Source: Nipponacmea schrenckii
Taxonomy: Eukaryota > Mollusca > Gastropoda > Lottiidae
Reading direction: 5' to 3'
NCBI GenBank assembly: GCA_030562195.1
Contig: JAUJPP010000007.1
Location: 27,711,769-27,775,768, forward strand
Length of the DNA: 64,000 nt
Below, one piece after another: positions 24,401 to 35,465 of the stretch (its first letter is position 1; the number at the start of each line of letters is the position of its first letter). Position numbers and translations under genes: made by a program. A model generated the notes under the pieces. That model saw only the letters and a list, made by a program, of their open reading frames with translations. It made no database searches and was not told where the DNA came from.

Positions 24401-25097
24401 GAAAACTTTTTGATGTTGCAGATCTCAATTATATTTCACAACGCCAACTGCGAGACGTCGGTTATCTATTGGTACATTTCTGGCAGTGTCGTTTATAGGC
24501 CTAGAGAGCGTCTGGACAACTATCGTAGCCTATTCGCCGCCTCTCGGTCACGTGATGAGAACCGCCATTTTGTTACTCTCAACGACGTGTAGGCCGTCTC
24601 CTGTAAATTCCATCTTTTTGAAGTTAGATTTGAGCGTTTCGTAATCCGACAACAGAGATTGGTGAAATCAGTTGAAACAGTTCTCACTGACGTTCCTTTT
24701 CGAGACTGCCATCAATTGCGAAGCAAATTATTGACTAAATTTTTTAATGTTGGCCTGCCTATGTACATGGTCATTGTGCTTGTGGCGAAAAGAGAAAATG
24801 GAAACGAACATCTTGTAAGGCTGAAGCTAATTTAAATGTGGATGGTAAACTAAAAAGCAATTCACGGTATTTTTTGATTCCTATAGAACAGTATTTAAAA
24901 ACAGACAAGGTGCTAAACGTAATTCTGGAGGTGTAGCGGTATTATTTCGACCAGAATTTTCTGAAAGGCTGACTTTCCACGATACAGATGATGACTTTTC
25001 GCTCTGGTTCACACTTGAAAGATGTTTACCCTGTCAAACTATATTATTTTGTGTAACATATATACCTCCACAGAATTCCGCGTATAGTAATATTGAG

Positions 25098-26333
25098 ATG
25101 TTCGACAGATTGGAAGAGACCTATCTACGTTTAACCCAACCAGACTTAGAGTTTTGCCTTGTCGGTGACTTGAACTCGAGAACAAGTGATCTTGAAGATA
25201 GTGTTTCTCTTGATTATGAAGATCAAAATACAGCTTTTAAGGATTTCATTGAATTATCAACCGACGAAGCACACTCAAGTGAAATTCCTAGGAGATATAG
25301 TAGTGACGCAACAGTCAATAGCTACGGCGAAAGACTTGTAGAACTATGCTTTAATTTAAATCTACATATTGTGAATGGTAGATTCGGCCCTAATTCTGTG
25401 GACTTTACTTTTGACGACAAATCTGTTGTAGATTATGTTTTATCATCAACTAGTCTATTTAACAATATTAGCAATTTCGCTATAGGTGAGTTCAATAATC
25501 TTCTTTCTGATAAGCATCGTCCATTGATATGGTCTCTAAGTGATAGTTTTGAAAGGTACGACAAACTAACTCCCCATTCAGTAGAACCTACAGTACACAA
25601 TCCCATAAAAATAAAGTGGTGTGAGGTGAAGAGTGAAGCATTTATATCTAAGATAAATTGTTCGGTTCTGGAAACAATCACACGAACTCTTCAAGAAGCT
25701 GACCCGTCGTCAGTCAAGCAAGCAGACATAAATGAGTTAATGGATAACATTGAAAATACTTTCCATAATAGTGCTGTTACAACAGGACTAGTTAAAGAAA
25801 GTTCGCCAAAATGGAAGGGATTCTCAGAAAAACGTGCATTAAAACCAAAACCGTGGTTTAACCAATTCTGTGAAATCAAACGAAAAGAATTCTTCAATGC
25901 CAAAAATAAATTTAAGCATTCGGGTGACTCCAAGGCCAAAGTAGATATGAAAGAAGCAAGTGTCAAATATAAACGGCAGCTAAAACTTGAATATAAAAGT
26001 TACTTTCGCGATCTAAATGAACAACTCAAAAACCTTAAAAAGAGCAATACGAAGGAATATTGGTCAATCTTAAACCGGTCTCTAAACTGTGAAAAACCAA
26101 AGTCCAATGTCCCGATTAATGACTTTTACGACTACTTCAAATCGATGTATGATGGCCCACCAATTGAACGGGAAGTAGAAGATAAACTGTTAGATAGTGT
26201 CTTAAAAAGTGATGATAATGAACTTGATGCACCATTTACAAACACAGAAATTGTAAAATGCATTGACAACCTGAAAAACAATAAAGCATATGGCTTGGAC
26301 TTGATTCTAAACGAATACATAAAAAAAAACTAA
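25098..26333 (+). pseudogene. LINE ORF fragment: endonuclease C-terminal part and start of reverse transcriptase
   Basis: A 411-residue open stretch. Residues about 20-160 match the C-terminal half of an APE-type endonuclease (GDLNSR, then SDKHRPL in place of the usual SDH). A Lys-rich linker follows, and the last 40 residues are the start of an RT domain (IVKCIDNLKNNKAYGLD). The frame ends in an A9 run at 26321-26330, where an indel has broken it. The true ORF began upstream near 24880. Confidence 0.8.
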
Positions 26334-26340
26334 ATTTTTA

Positions 26341-26718
26341 ATGATAGATATATATGTGAAATTGTTTAATTTGATTTTAAAATCTGGAATCATACCATCT
26401 AGTTGGGTAATAGGCTTAATATCACCGATTTACAAGAACAAGGGAAGTGTATCTGATGTTGAGAATTATCGCGGAATAACAATTGTCAGTTGCATGAGTA
26501 AGCTTTTTACTGCAATTATCAATAACCGACTTAGCAAATTTATTGACATGAGGTCATATAGGCCAGGAACAAACCGGATTCCGCAAGGGATTCTCGACAT
26601 CAGACCATGCCCTTATCCTAAAACTGATAATCGATCTTTATCTCAGGGACAAGCGGCGTCTTTTTGTATGCTTTGTTGATTACAAACGGGCCTTTGATGG
26701 CTTGTCGAGGGTCAACCT
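26341..26718 (+). pseudogene. LINE reverse transcriptase fragment, frameshifted
   Basis: Continues the RT domain (SGIIPSSWVIGLISPIYKNK, then NYRGITIVS). A frameshift near 26565 moves the coding sequence to another frame, where GFRKGFSTSDHA and FVDYKRAFDG can be read up to about 26700. It is then lost again over about 120 bp of degraded sequence. Confidence 0.75.
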
Positions 26719-27646
26719 TTGGCATAAAGTACAAGATTGTTGAATCAAGGGTCAATTATTCAATGTCATATACAATATATATAGTGCCGCAAAATCATGT
26801 ATCAAATCTGAAAATCAAATGTCTCCAAGTTTCAATTGTATGACTGGCGTAAGGCAGGGTGAAAATCTTTCGCCACTTCTATTCTCAATTTATATTCGTG
26901 ACCTTGAGAGCTACTTATCCCACAAATACACAGGTCTGTCACTCTTAAGCGATTTAAGTGATGATACTGAAATCGATGTTTATCTAAAATTGTACATCTT
27001 GTTATATGCAGACGATACTGTCGTTCTCGCTGAGACTCAATCGGACCTGCAAGTTGCAATGGATTCTATGTTTGAATATTGTACAATTTGGAATCTAGAA
27101 ATTAATATAGCAAAAACCAAAATTATGGTTTTCTCAAGGGGTAAGATTAGGAAACTCCCTACTATTAGGTATGGAACGTCAATAATAGATGTTGTATTTG
27201 AGTATGTATATCTAGGTACAGTCTTCTGTTATAATGGTAAATTTACCAAGGCTAAAGAGGCAATGCATGCAAAGGCAAGTAAAGCCATGTTCAGCGTCCT
27301 CAAAAAATCGAAAATGCTTAATTTAGACATAGACACTCAAATAGAATTGTTCAATCATTTAGTTGTACCTATAATGTTATATGGCCGTGAAGTGTGGGGA
27401 AACACTGACATTAAGAAGTTGGAAAAACTTCAACTGAAATTCTTGAAAATAATATTAAACGTGAAAATGTCTACTCCAAATACCATGATTTATGGCGAAA
27501 CTGGAGTTTTTCCCATTGACATCTCCATAAAATGTCGAATTTTATGTTATTGGCTTAAGCTTGTGACTATTAATCGTCACAAGTTAGTGTTTAGTCTATA
27601 CGATGTTATTTTTAAATTAGATATTAACAATGATTGGCTTACCTAT

Positions 27647-28384
27647 AGCCACGTTTAGACAGCCAAAAGTAATCCGGGCCGAGTCCGGACCCAGCACGGC
27701 TCGGCAGAAAAAGTGACTGTCTAAACGGGTTGAGAGGGCTCGGCACCGTGCTAGTTTCAAGTGGGCCGAGCCCCGCAAGAAGAGGTGGTCTCGGTCCAGA
27801 CCGAGCACGGCACGGCAAAATATTAGTGCTGTGTAAACGCGCCACTGGGACGAGTGCACTTGGCCCACTTTGCTGAGACCTTTTGCGCTTGCGCTATAAT
27901 GGCCTTGACCTTTTAACTTATTCCGCGGGAACGACAAGCTAGGCTAATATTATTATTTACATCAAACATCGGCGTTAAAATGTGTGCCCAACGCGGAGCT
28001 ACTTGGACTGATGAAGAAACCGAAGCTTTGATCGCTATTTGGGGTGACGAGACCATACAAGTTCAACTGGAAGGTGCTCGCCACAACCACAAAATTTATG
28101 AGACAATCGCTGTGTGTCTCAAAATTGACGACTCTTAAATTTCGTTTTCGCTTTGAACGAAACAAAATTAACAAAAACTTAAAAATCAAGAATTTGTTTA
28201 TGTTAGGCGCCATTTTGTCTTTTAGTGTTCTTTTCACCTCCTTTGACTAGAGAGCATGTCTATTTTTAGATTCTGGCCTAGTGAAAACAGTGCTGTGTAA
28301 ACGGTACCGACCAAGCGGGCCGCGCCCGGACCGAGCACGGCTCACTTCAAGTAGGCCAGATTTCATGGCTGTCTAAACGCGGCT
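27647..28384. mobile_element. Harbinger-like non-autonomous DNA transposon inserted in the LINE
   Basis: The 738-bp GC-rich element has 18-bp terminal inverted repeats, AGCCACGTTTAGACAGCC at the left and its complement with one mismatch at the right, flanked by a 3-bp duplication TAT (27644-27646 and 28385-28387). Subterminal motifs recur inside both ends (GTGCTGTGTAAACG at about 27828 and 28290; a GGACCGAGCACGGC motif several times). It encodes a truncated Myb/SANT-like protein. A 3-bp target duplication and a SANT-like second protein are typical of PIF/Harbinger; the DDE transposase is absent. TAT is not the usual TWA target, so the superfamily call is an inference. Confidence 0.75.
27980..28138 (+). 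CDS. Truncated Myb/SANT-like DNA-binding protein of the Harbinger-like element
   Basis: A 52-codon ORF from ATG to TAA. The segment ATWTDEETEALIAIWGDE and the following VQLEGARHNHKIYETIA match the first two helices of the Myb/SANT-like (trihelix-type) domain carried by Harbinger elements; the third helix and the rest are missing. The original protein would have been two to four times longer. It could be an internally deleted remnant, or the first exon of a spliced ORF whose remainder was deleted. Confidence 0.6.
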   Translation: MCAQRGATWTDEETEALIAIWGDETIQVQLEGARHNHKIYETIAVCLKIDDS

Positions 28385-29013
28385 TATGTTAAATATATTT
28401 TAGATAATATCGGACTATCTTATATATGGCAAAATCAGGGTATCGGAGTCAATTACAAGTGGTTCAAACAGGCAATAAAAATTAGGCTCAAAGACCAGTA
28501 TTTGCAGAGCTGGCAATCAGAAGTCGATGAAAGTAGCAAATGTTTAACCTATCGCATATTTAAGACATCTATCTGTTTTGAAAACTATCTCTTAATTCCC
28601 AAGTCTTTAAGGATACCATATTGTAAATTTAGAAGTAACAGGTTACCAATAGAAGCTGGAATATTCCAGATTATTGACAGAGATCTTAGACTCTGTCATT
28701 TGTGCAATTCACACGATGTCGGTGATGAGTTTCATTATTTATTTAAATGTAGTTACTTTACATCATCTAGGAAATTATTACTTCCTAAATACAGTTATAT
28801 ATATCCCTCAACAATTAAAATGTATGAATTGCTTAATTCAAAGGGACAAAAATTAATTAACTTATGTAAATTTGTTAATGTTATATTGAAAAATTGTAAA
28901 TAAGTTATTAATATATTTAACAAACCTTGCTAATTACATAAGTTATGACTTTTCATTTTGTAAATGTTCATTTTGCTTCACATTTGAAGTTATGAATAAA
29001 GATTATTATTATT

Positions 29014-29467
29014 GTAGCAATGAGGTCTATGGTTTTGAGACTTAAATAAAGAATAAGAAGAGTTGTATAATTTTCTCCCTGTATGATATTCAATAAAACG
29101 TGCTGCTGTGCTAGGCCTAATAATAGCCTACTTCTGTTTTCAACGAGTAGAATAGGCCCACTGACCTACTGCCCGGAAGTCCTCATATTGAAAGAGAGCA
29201 ACCCTTATCTTCAAAAGTTTTTTAGGGATAGAAGATCCCCATACCCTCATAGAGGCATCCTATTTAGGCTTCGGCAATAATGAAAAAAGTTTAAGCGCCC
29301 CTCCCCTACCCAGTTTTCATCTGCTTCCTAGCCCATAAACGCGCGCATAAAGAATGCCTCATACTCCAATAAAAAAAATATTCGATATTCGAATTATCGA
29401 TTCTTAAGAGCGTTTACGTCATTTCCAAGTAAATAAGAGACGGGTTAGCTAGACCTACTACTGTATG
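29014..29467. other. Intergenic spacer between two LINE remnants
   Basis: Nothing recognised. The left end follows the plus-strand LINE tail, and the right end abuts the (AAT)n tail of the minus-strand LINE. Confidence 0.5.
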
Positions 29468-30662
29468 GATAATAATAATAATAATAATAATAATAAATTC
29501 TTTATTCGGCTAACAATTAGGCATAAAGGCCTTTTTACAATTGGGCCCACACATTGAATGAACAAACATATCAACAATATAAAAAATAAAAACAAATGTA
29601 AAAATACACACAATATATATATGCACAGTATCCACTATGGGCATTATAATTAATAATTATCAGTTATCAGTAAAAGTCAAAACTGGATATACTTGGCAGA
29701 CAAGTATTTCTTAAAAGTAGAAATATTGGGTGAATTTTTGAAATATGGATCAAGAGAGTTCCAGAGACAGACGCCGACATATTCTATGCTTTTTTTTCGC
29801 AATAGATATCCTAGGTCTAGGTAAAATTAGTTTAGTATTGATGGTGGAGTACGGAGTATTGTATTTTACAAAAGTATCATGTAAATAAGATGGTACATTA
29901 CCATTTAAAATTTTAAAAAGATAGATATAAAAGTTAAACGTGTGGCGATCAGAAATATTCATAATTCCTAATTTAAGTAGTTGAGATAATTTATTGTTAA
30001 AAGGTAAATCTAAAACCAGATTGGTAGCAAGTTTGAATTGGCGTTCGAACATTTTGGAAGATAAATTATTTGACCTGGCCCAAATAGGAGAACAAAAGTA
30101 TGGTTGAAAATGAGTTTTATAAAAAATCGCTCTGAAAGTTTGGGGTAAAAAGGGCTTCATTTTACGTAGCTGAAATATTTTTGGGTTTAATATTTTGGAG
30201 ATATATTTTGAATGATCAGACCATTTCATATTTTGATTTAAAATAACTCCAAGAAGTTTAAACGATGAGACATTTTCTAACTTATAATTGTTAATATTAA
30301 TATCAAGGTGATCTGATACTAGATGAGCTCTTTTTTGGCTAGTAGTAATTAACATACATTTGGTTTTAGATTCATTGACAATCATGGAATTATTAAGGCA
30401 CCAATTATAAACAATATCAGCATCATATTGAAGTTTAGCTTGGAGACATGACAAATTCTTAACAGAGGTATATAGGGTTGTATCATCAGCAAAAATGTCA
30501 CAGTTAGATTGCACGTCTAAGGGTAAATCATTTATAAAGATATTAAAAAGGATTGGGCCGAGGATAGAGCCCTGAGGAACACCGTAATGAATGGACCGTG
30601 GAGATGAAAGTTCTCCATTCACATGTGTCTGTTGCAATCTATTTTCAAGATAAGAGTGAAAA
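29468..30662 (-). mobile_element. 5'-truncated non-LTR retrotransposon, minus strand
   Basis: On the minus strand it runs from about 30662 to an AATAAAGAATT(ATT)n tail at 29468. It retains the second half of a reverse transcriptase: HYGVPQGSILGPILFN and FADDTTLY are clear. The C-terminal region ends with a VCLWNSL-type motif after a frameshift in an A8 run near 29790. It belongs to a different family from the plus-strand LINE (FADD rather than YADD, different tail). An 11-G homopolymer at about 30664-30674 marks the truncation point. Confidence 0.85.
29750..30662 (-). pseudogene. LINE reverse transcriptase, 3' half
   Basis: The open stretch extends to 30718 but is LINE-like only from SYLENRLQQTHVNGE onward. 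RT motifs B (GVPQGS) and C (FADD) are present; palm motif A and everything upstream, including the endonuclease, are missing. The reading frame slips near 29790, so the ORF's own C-terminus (RRLSLELS) is out of frame with the conserved end. Confidence 0.8.
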
Positions 30663-30674
30663 AGGGGGGGGGGG

Positions 30675-31285
30675 CGGACTTGTGGACAGACGGGCGTGAA
30701 AAGAGTCTCGCTGCCCAAACGAAAAATATAGGAATATGAGCACCATTAAAATCCCTCCACATAGACGGATTTTATCGTATTATGTATGAAAATGTTGTGA
30801 AGTTTGCATTGTATAGCGGCCATAATGGAATTAAGAGAGTATAAGAAAATGGCACCTATGCCGAAGTTGTCCAGACCAATCCAGACTCTCTCTAAATTTA
30901 TTTATTAGACGTCATTGGCACCGACTTCTGGTAAGTAAATTAATAGTAGTCTGAAAAAGTAAGGGAAGTAACTCAATTATATTCAAAAGGCGTTTTTATG
31001 CAAATTTTTCGTAATATAACCCTGTAAATATATGATGACTGAAGATTACAGATTGATCAATATAATGTAATAAAACATCACTATTTGAATAAGAGGTTAT
31101 TGCGTAAGGATTATAGGAAACAATTTATACTAAACAAGAGAAAGACTAAATTCGCCTTAAGGAATTCTGTCTCGCGCCCCCTCTACATTTCACTCGCGGC
31201 TTATACCGATAACAGCCACTCTTTTTTACCTCCTTTACGAAAACAGAACGTGTTGAAATTTATATTTGTACAAAAGAAAAGTAAC
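30675..31285 (+). other. Upstream region of LSM7
   Basis: No coding sequence is supported. The 150 bp before the LSM7 start codon contain a CpG-bearing stretch (TCTCGCGCCCCC, CTCGCGGC) in otherwise AT-rich DNA, a plausible TATA-less promoter and 5' UTR. The transcription start is not identifiable by eye. Confidence 0.45.
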
Positions 31286-32720
31286 ATGGCACAACAAACG
31301 CCGAAACAAAATCAGGTGAATAAACATACTCTCTCATAAAATTTTTACTTTTTGACATCTGTTGCATTTTCCGTGACTTATTGTTTTAATATTCTTATTT
31401 ACGCATTATGTTTTTATTTGGCGCCTGTCCCTTACTGAGTTGAGTGAGGCCAGTAGACCTAAGATATAACAAGAAACATTTATATATCTGCTCTCCGCAT
31501 CTAATATTGTCGTCCAAATATTTTAACATTTATGATATGATAAATATATATATAAAAAAAAATAACAGACCAAAATAGTAATGGGCTACTGACATTTATT
31601 ACAAAATCAAATGTAGTTTCAACTTTCCAAGGTTTATATTTTAATTTTAGCCTTTTGGTGACAGAGATAAGGATAAAGAAAAGAAGAAAAAAGAAAGTAT
31701 ATTAGATTTATCAAAGTATTTAGATAAACCAATTAGAGTTAAATTCAGTGGTGGCCGTGAAGGTTGGTAGTTTTTAATTACCTTAGTTTTATTTTCTTTT
31801 GTTCTTAAAGACTGATAAAGACTAACAATAAGGTCTCTAGTCGAAAACTTGCTGACTCATTCCCAGCCTCTGATAAAAACATCCATCTTTCAAATATATC
31901 GAGGTTTAGTGGATTCGAGGTATGTAAATACAAGGTGCGGAAAATCCCAAGTTTTAGGTGCCTAGTTTTTCTGACTCTCTGCCAGCCATATCTTTCCAAA
32001 TAGCTATCAGAGGCAAGGAATAGAGTTGGTAAGTTTCGGACTATAAGGTCTTGTTTGCAGTTAAGGGTCTTACAGAACCCTTGACAGCTTGAGGTCATAT
32101 AGTGGTTAATAACACTGTGCAGGGCCTACTGGTTAAATATTTGTACATGAATATTGCAAGGCAGAGGAAGAAAAACTAATTCATAAAATAAAAATGTCCT
32201 GCACTTGTTCAAAATTTTCACTTGTAGTAAATCCAGGTTCTGTTATCAGTTTATAATTTTATTTTCTAATTTGATCTTTTATTTAATTCTAAAACAAACT
32301 GAACATTTCAACATATATTTTTCTGTTTAACAGCAACTGGTATGTTGAAAGGGTTTGATCCACTGTTAAATCTGGTGTTAGATGGAACTACAGAATTTTT
32401 AAGAGGTATGGAAATATTGATATTGATAGTGTACAATTTTGTCCATTATCCTTGTTTTCATCTACAAAGTTTAGCATTAATTGAACCCAAGGTGATTTTT
32501 ACAAGACAGATTATATGTCATTTGTTCATCTAACATTTAGGTATATAAACAGTCATGTGTGTTGCTTTGTTGTATTTTAGATCCAGATGATCCATATAAA
32601 TTAACAGAAGATACTCGCCAGTTAGGATTAGTTGTCTGTCGTGGTACCTCAGTTGTCTTAATTTGTCCAGCTGATGGTATGGAAGCTATTGCAAATCCAT
32701 TTGTTCAACAGGATGGATGA
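31286..32720 (+). CDS. LSM7: U6 snRNA-associated Sm-like protein LSm7 (4 exons, 117 residues, complete)
   Basis: Exons 31286-31315, 31651-31762, 32334-32405 and 32581-32720. LSm7 is one subunit of the heptameric LSm1-7 ring (cytoplasmic mRNA decapping and decay) and the LSm2-8 ring (nuclear, U6 snRNA 3' end). The Sm1 segment includes IRVKFSGGREATGMLKGFDP and NLVLDG; Sm2 is QLGLVVCRGTSVVLI. The family-typical ESILDLSKYLDK leads into the fold, and the end NPFVQQDG matches LSm7 C-termini. The start codon has a good context (AACATGG). The N-terminus carries about 14 residues more than the human protein (MAQQTPKQNQPFGD) before the Lys-rich segment. Its 3' end faces the 3' end of myosin V about 2.7 kb away. 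Confidence 0.96.
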
Positions 32721-35465
32721 AAGTTGTTGTATATTTGACCATTTTAAAGACTTGTACATATTTTCACCAAATCTCAAGGATCTGAGTTGATAGTGCTAAT
32801 GCAGGCGTATGGTTTGTATATGATATGAACCCATCTATTTACTATGTCACAATATTTGTCATTAAAAGAATCTATTATACTGCCATGTTTTGTGGAACAA
32901 GACATTGCAAAGTATAGTATCACAACTGTATATAAAAATGAGAATTTCTTCATTGACCTAATGGTTTGGGTCATCAATCTCATAAAGATATAAATGTATG
33001 TGTAATCAGTCAATTCTGTTCTAATCAAAATAATGCCAGTTGAGCTTAAAGGTGCCCTCAAACCATAGCAATTACCAGTTGTGATTAATGAAAGCAGCAA
33101 TGAGATCCAAACCCAATTCACAGTTCTGACACAAGAAAAATTATTACTGATATTCTAATCCTTAACTGGTGATAGCTGTTATGATACGAGGCCACTTCAG
33201 TTTGTGATTTCTTTCATATTATTACAAATTAGTATCATGCTATCGATACTTTATGCATCAAGTCTCTTAGCCTTTAATATATACAGATCAACATTTTTAA
33301 ACAAGCCATTGGATATTACAATTTGTGTGTTCAGCAAACCCAGAGCATGTAAACATACAGTATGTCAAGGGTCTCACAAAAATATTGTTGTAAATTTTGG
33401 AAATAAAAAAGATACACCCAGTTTTCTGTATATTTTATTGCATCCTGCTGCTACACTGCTAGCAACAGTGATCATATAAACCATATAGTACTAAATATAG
33501 ATTTCTAGAAAATACAATGTCTGCATATTTAATCCATCTTATCACTAATAACTTCCTCACTTTATTCATGGGCTTTGTTTTGCAACCTTCAATGATAAAC
33601 TCAGTGGCATGATATATATGACAAGTTATTAGTATTGGGCAGGGCTAAAATTCAAATAGTGTGTCCATAACAACTTCATGAACTAAAAGTGGAAGTCAAG
33701 ACATCATTTAAATGTGGCTATACAGACTAGGCACAGGGTAAAACTACAATTTGTATCGGTGGGATGGAAAAATCTATAAACATAAATAGATTGTACAAGG
33801 AAAGTTGTACCCAATAGATAAAAAAGATTTTCTGATGAAATGGTTCTTATTCCTATGTGTTAATAGGTTTGTTGAAATAATCCAAGCAATGTTCTTATAG
33901 ACATATTCAATATGAATCAGATTTTAAAGATGTAAAAACTGTTCTTGCACCATGGAAGAGAAATTAAAAGGAATGATGCTGCACTGATAAATCCATTCAC
34001 ATAAGTGGAGTCTGTAGACTCTGTGAATTTGGTTATTACATGATGTATTAGAACTATCAAGTCTCCTGGTAAACAAAAGTTAGATGACTTGAAGGTCATG
34101 TCTGATCACGATGACCTTTCTGTAAATATGTTCAACATCTCCATTCATCTTTCAAAATAACATTTGTGGCCTTTATATAAACAATAATTCATAGCTAATT
34201 TACAGTAAAAATGAAAATTCTGTAACAATTAACAATATTTAAAATAAAATATCCATTTATACCTTTATAATTATTATAATTAACAAAAGTTAAAGCTTTG
34301 TGGTTGAATGTCAAAAATATATAATAAATTTGAATAGAACACAACACCTGTGAAAGAGGTTGAGAAATGGTTTTTAGCAGCATATATAAATACAAAACAT
34401 TGTGCTCTTTACTAGAATGTTGACAACATAATTCTTGGGAATGGGCACAGTTTGTATCACAACCAAAATGGAATCAAAAAACAAAACTAAATTTTGGAAT
34501 GCCATGATAATAAGCACCTGGTAGTGGTTTCAAACAAGATTTAGAAGAATTCAAGATATATAATTTTCTATCACAGAATGCCTTGCACAACATAGTCTTA
34601 GGACAAGAAGTATAAATAATGATTATATATGTGACCAGCAACAATTGTTTATATTCTCTAATGTGTTAATTAACGAGACAAATTAACCTAGTATTAATTA
34701 ATAAATATATCATCACAACAAATCCTTCAAATTATTACATGATATTATACTGTAACAATGGGACTGTACAATATATGTTATATAGGAATTTAGTATTATT
34801 ATCGTTAAATAATGATATTTGAGCACATCTAGAACTGATTCAACAGCAACAACAATACTCCATGCTCGGATAACCCATTGCACTTTGAGATAGAGTAAAA
34901 AGCAATTAAAACAACAATCTAGTTTGCTTATCACTACTTTTAACTACCTTTAAATATTAGATTGCTTTGCCCATGTTTATGAATAAATTGTCCCCAGATG
35001 TGCACAAAGAACAGTTTAACTAAAACTAGAAATACATGTAGATATATTTAAGAAATGACTAACATTATTCTCTAAAATGGCTGCACGTTATGTTTGCACT
35101 TTTTTGTCAAAATTCAAATGCAAGTTAAAAATGTACAACCTGAGCGATAATAAAGTGTGGACAACCTATAAATAAAATGTATATTCTGATTGAAAGTGGT
35201 ATGTTGAAAATCAAGTTTATTTCAGAATGAAACCATCAGTGGTTTCTCTTTGATTGAAGTTTATTTTGTTCAATAAATCGTTGTATATTTATATAAGAAT
35301 TGTATAACTACAAAATAAGATTAACTGCATATATACACTAACTACTAATATACAAAACAATAACAGTTTTCAATCATCAATCAAACATAATAATTCTTTA
35401 ACAATAACATTACAATTCATAACTTTTGATTCCACTTGGCACTACATTGCTTCAGTCTGTATATC
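32721..35465. other. Convergent intergenic region between LSM7 and myosin V
   Basis: No coding sequence is supported. For LSM7, ATTAAA at 32861-32866 is a candidate poly(A) signal. For myosin V (minus strand), AATAAA occurs at 35265-35260 and 35221-35216, 200-250 nt after its stop. The rest is AT-rich sequence, probably including both 3' UTRs. Confidence 0.5.

Larger units (their letters stand above)
26819..28903 (+). pseudogene. LINE reverse transcriptase C-terminal part, split by a DNA transposon
   Basis: The first segment, 26819-27646, has GVRQGENLSPLLFSIYI and the catalytic LYADDTVVLAE, followed by thumb-like sequence. A 738-bp element interrupts it; the same frame resumes at 28385-28903 and reaches a TAA. 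The second segment ends with a Cys/His pattern (CHLCNS, then EFHYLFKC), common at the C-terminus of such RTs. The frame is intact across the insertion, so the DNA element landed before the coding sequence had decayed much here. Confidence 0.8.
24420..29013 (+). mobile_element. Degenerate APE-type non-LTR retrotransposon (LINE), plus strand
   Basis: The order is endonuclease, reverse transcriptase, C-terminal Cys/His region, then a tail AATAAAGATTATTATTATT ending near 29013. Endonuclease signs begin near 24905 (RNSGGVAVLFRP), with GDLNSR and SDKHRPL further on. The RT part shows FVDYKRAFD (motif A region), GVRQGENLSPLLF and YADD. Several frameshifts and one nested DNA transposon make it inactive. 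The start is uncertain; the first part of the endonuclease is not evident. The CpG-rich stretch 24420-24600, with a CACGTG box and a CCGCCATTTTG site, may be its 5' UTR or unrelated flanking DNA. Confidence 0.8.

Noticed and set aside
27617..27937. 106-codon minus-strand ORF in the Harbinger-like element
   Set aside because: GC-rich terminal region with repeated subterminal motifs; no recognisable domain, and the ORF crosses the element border.
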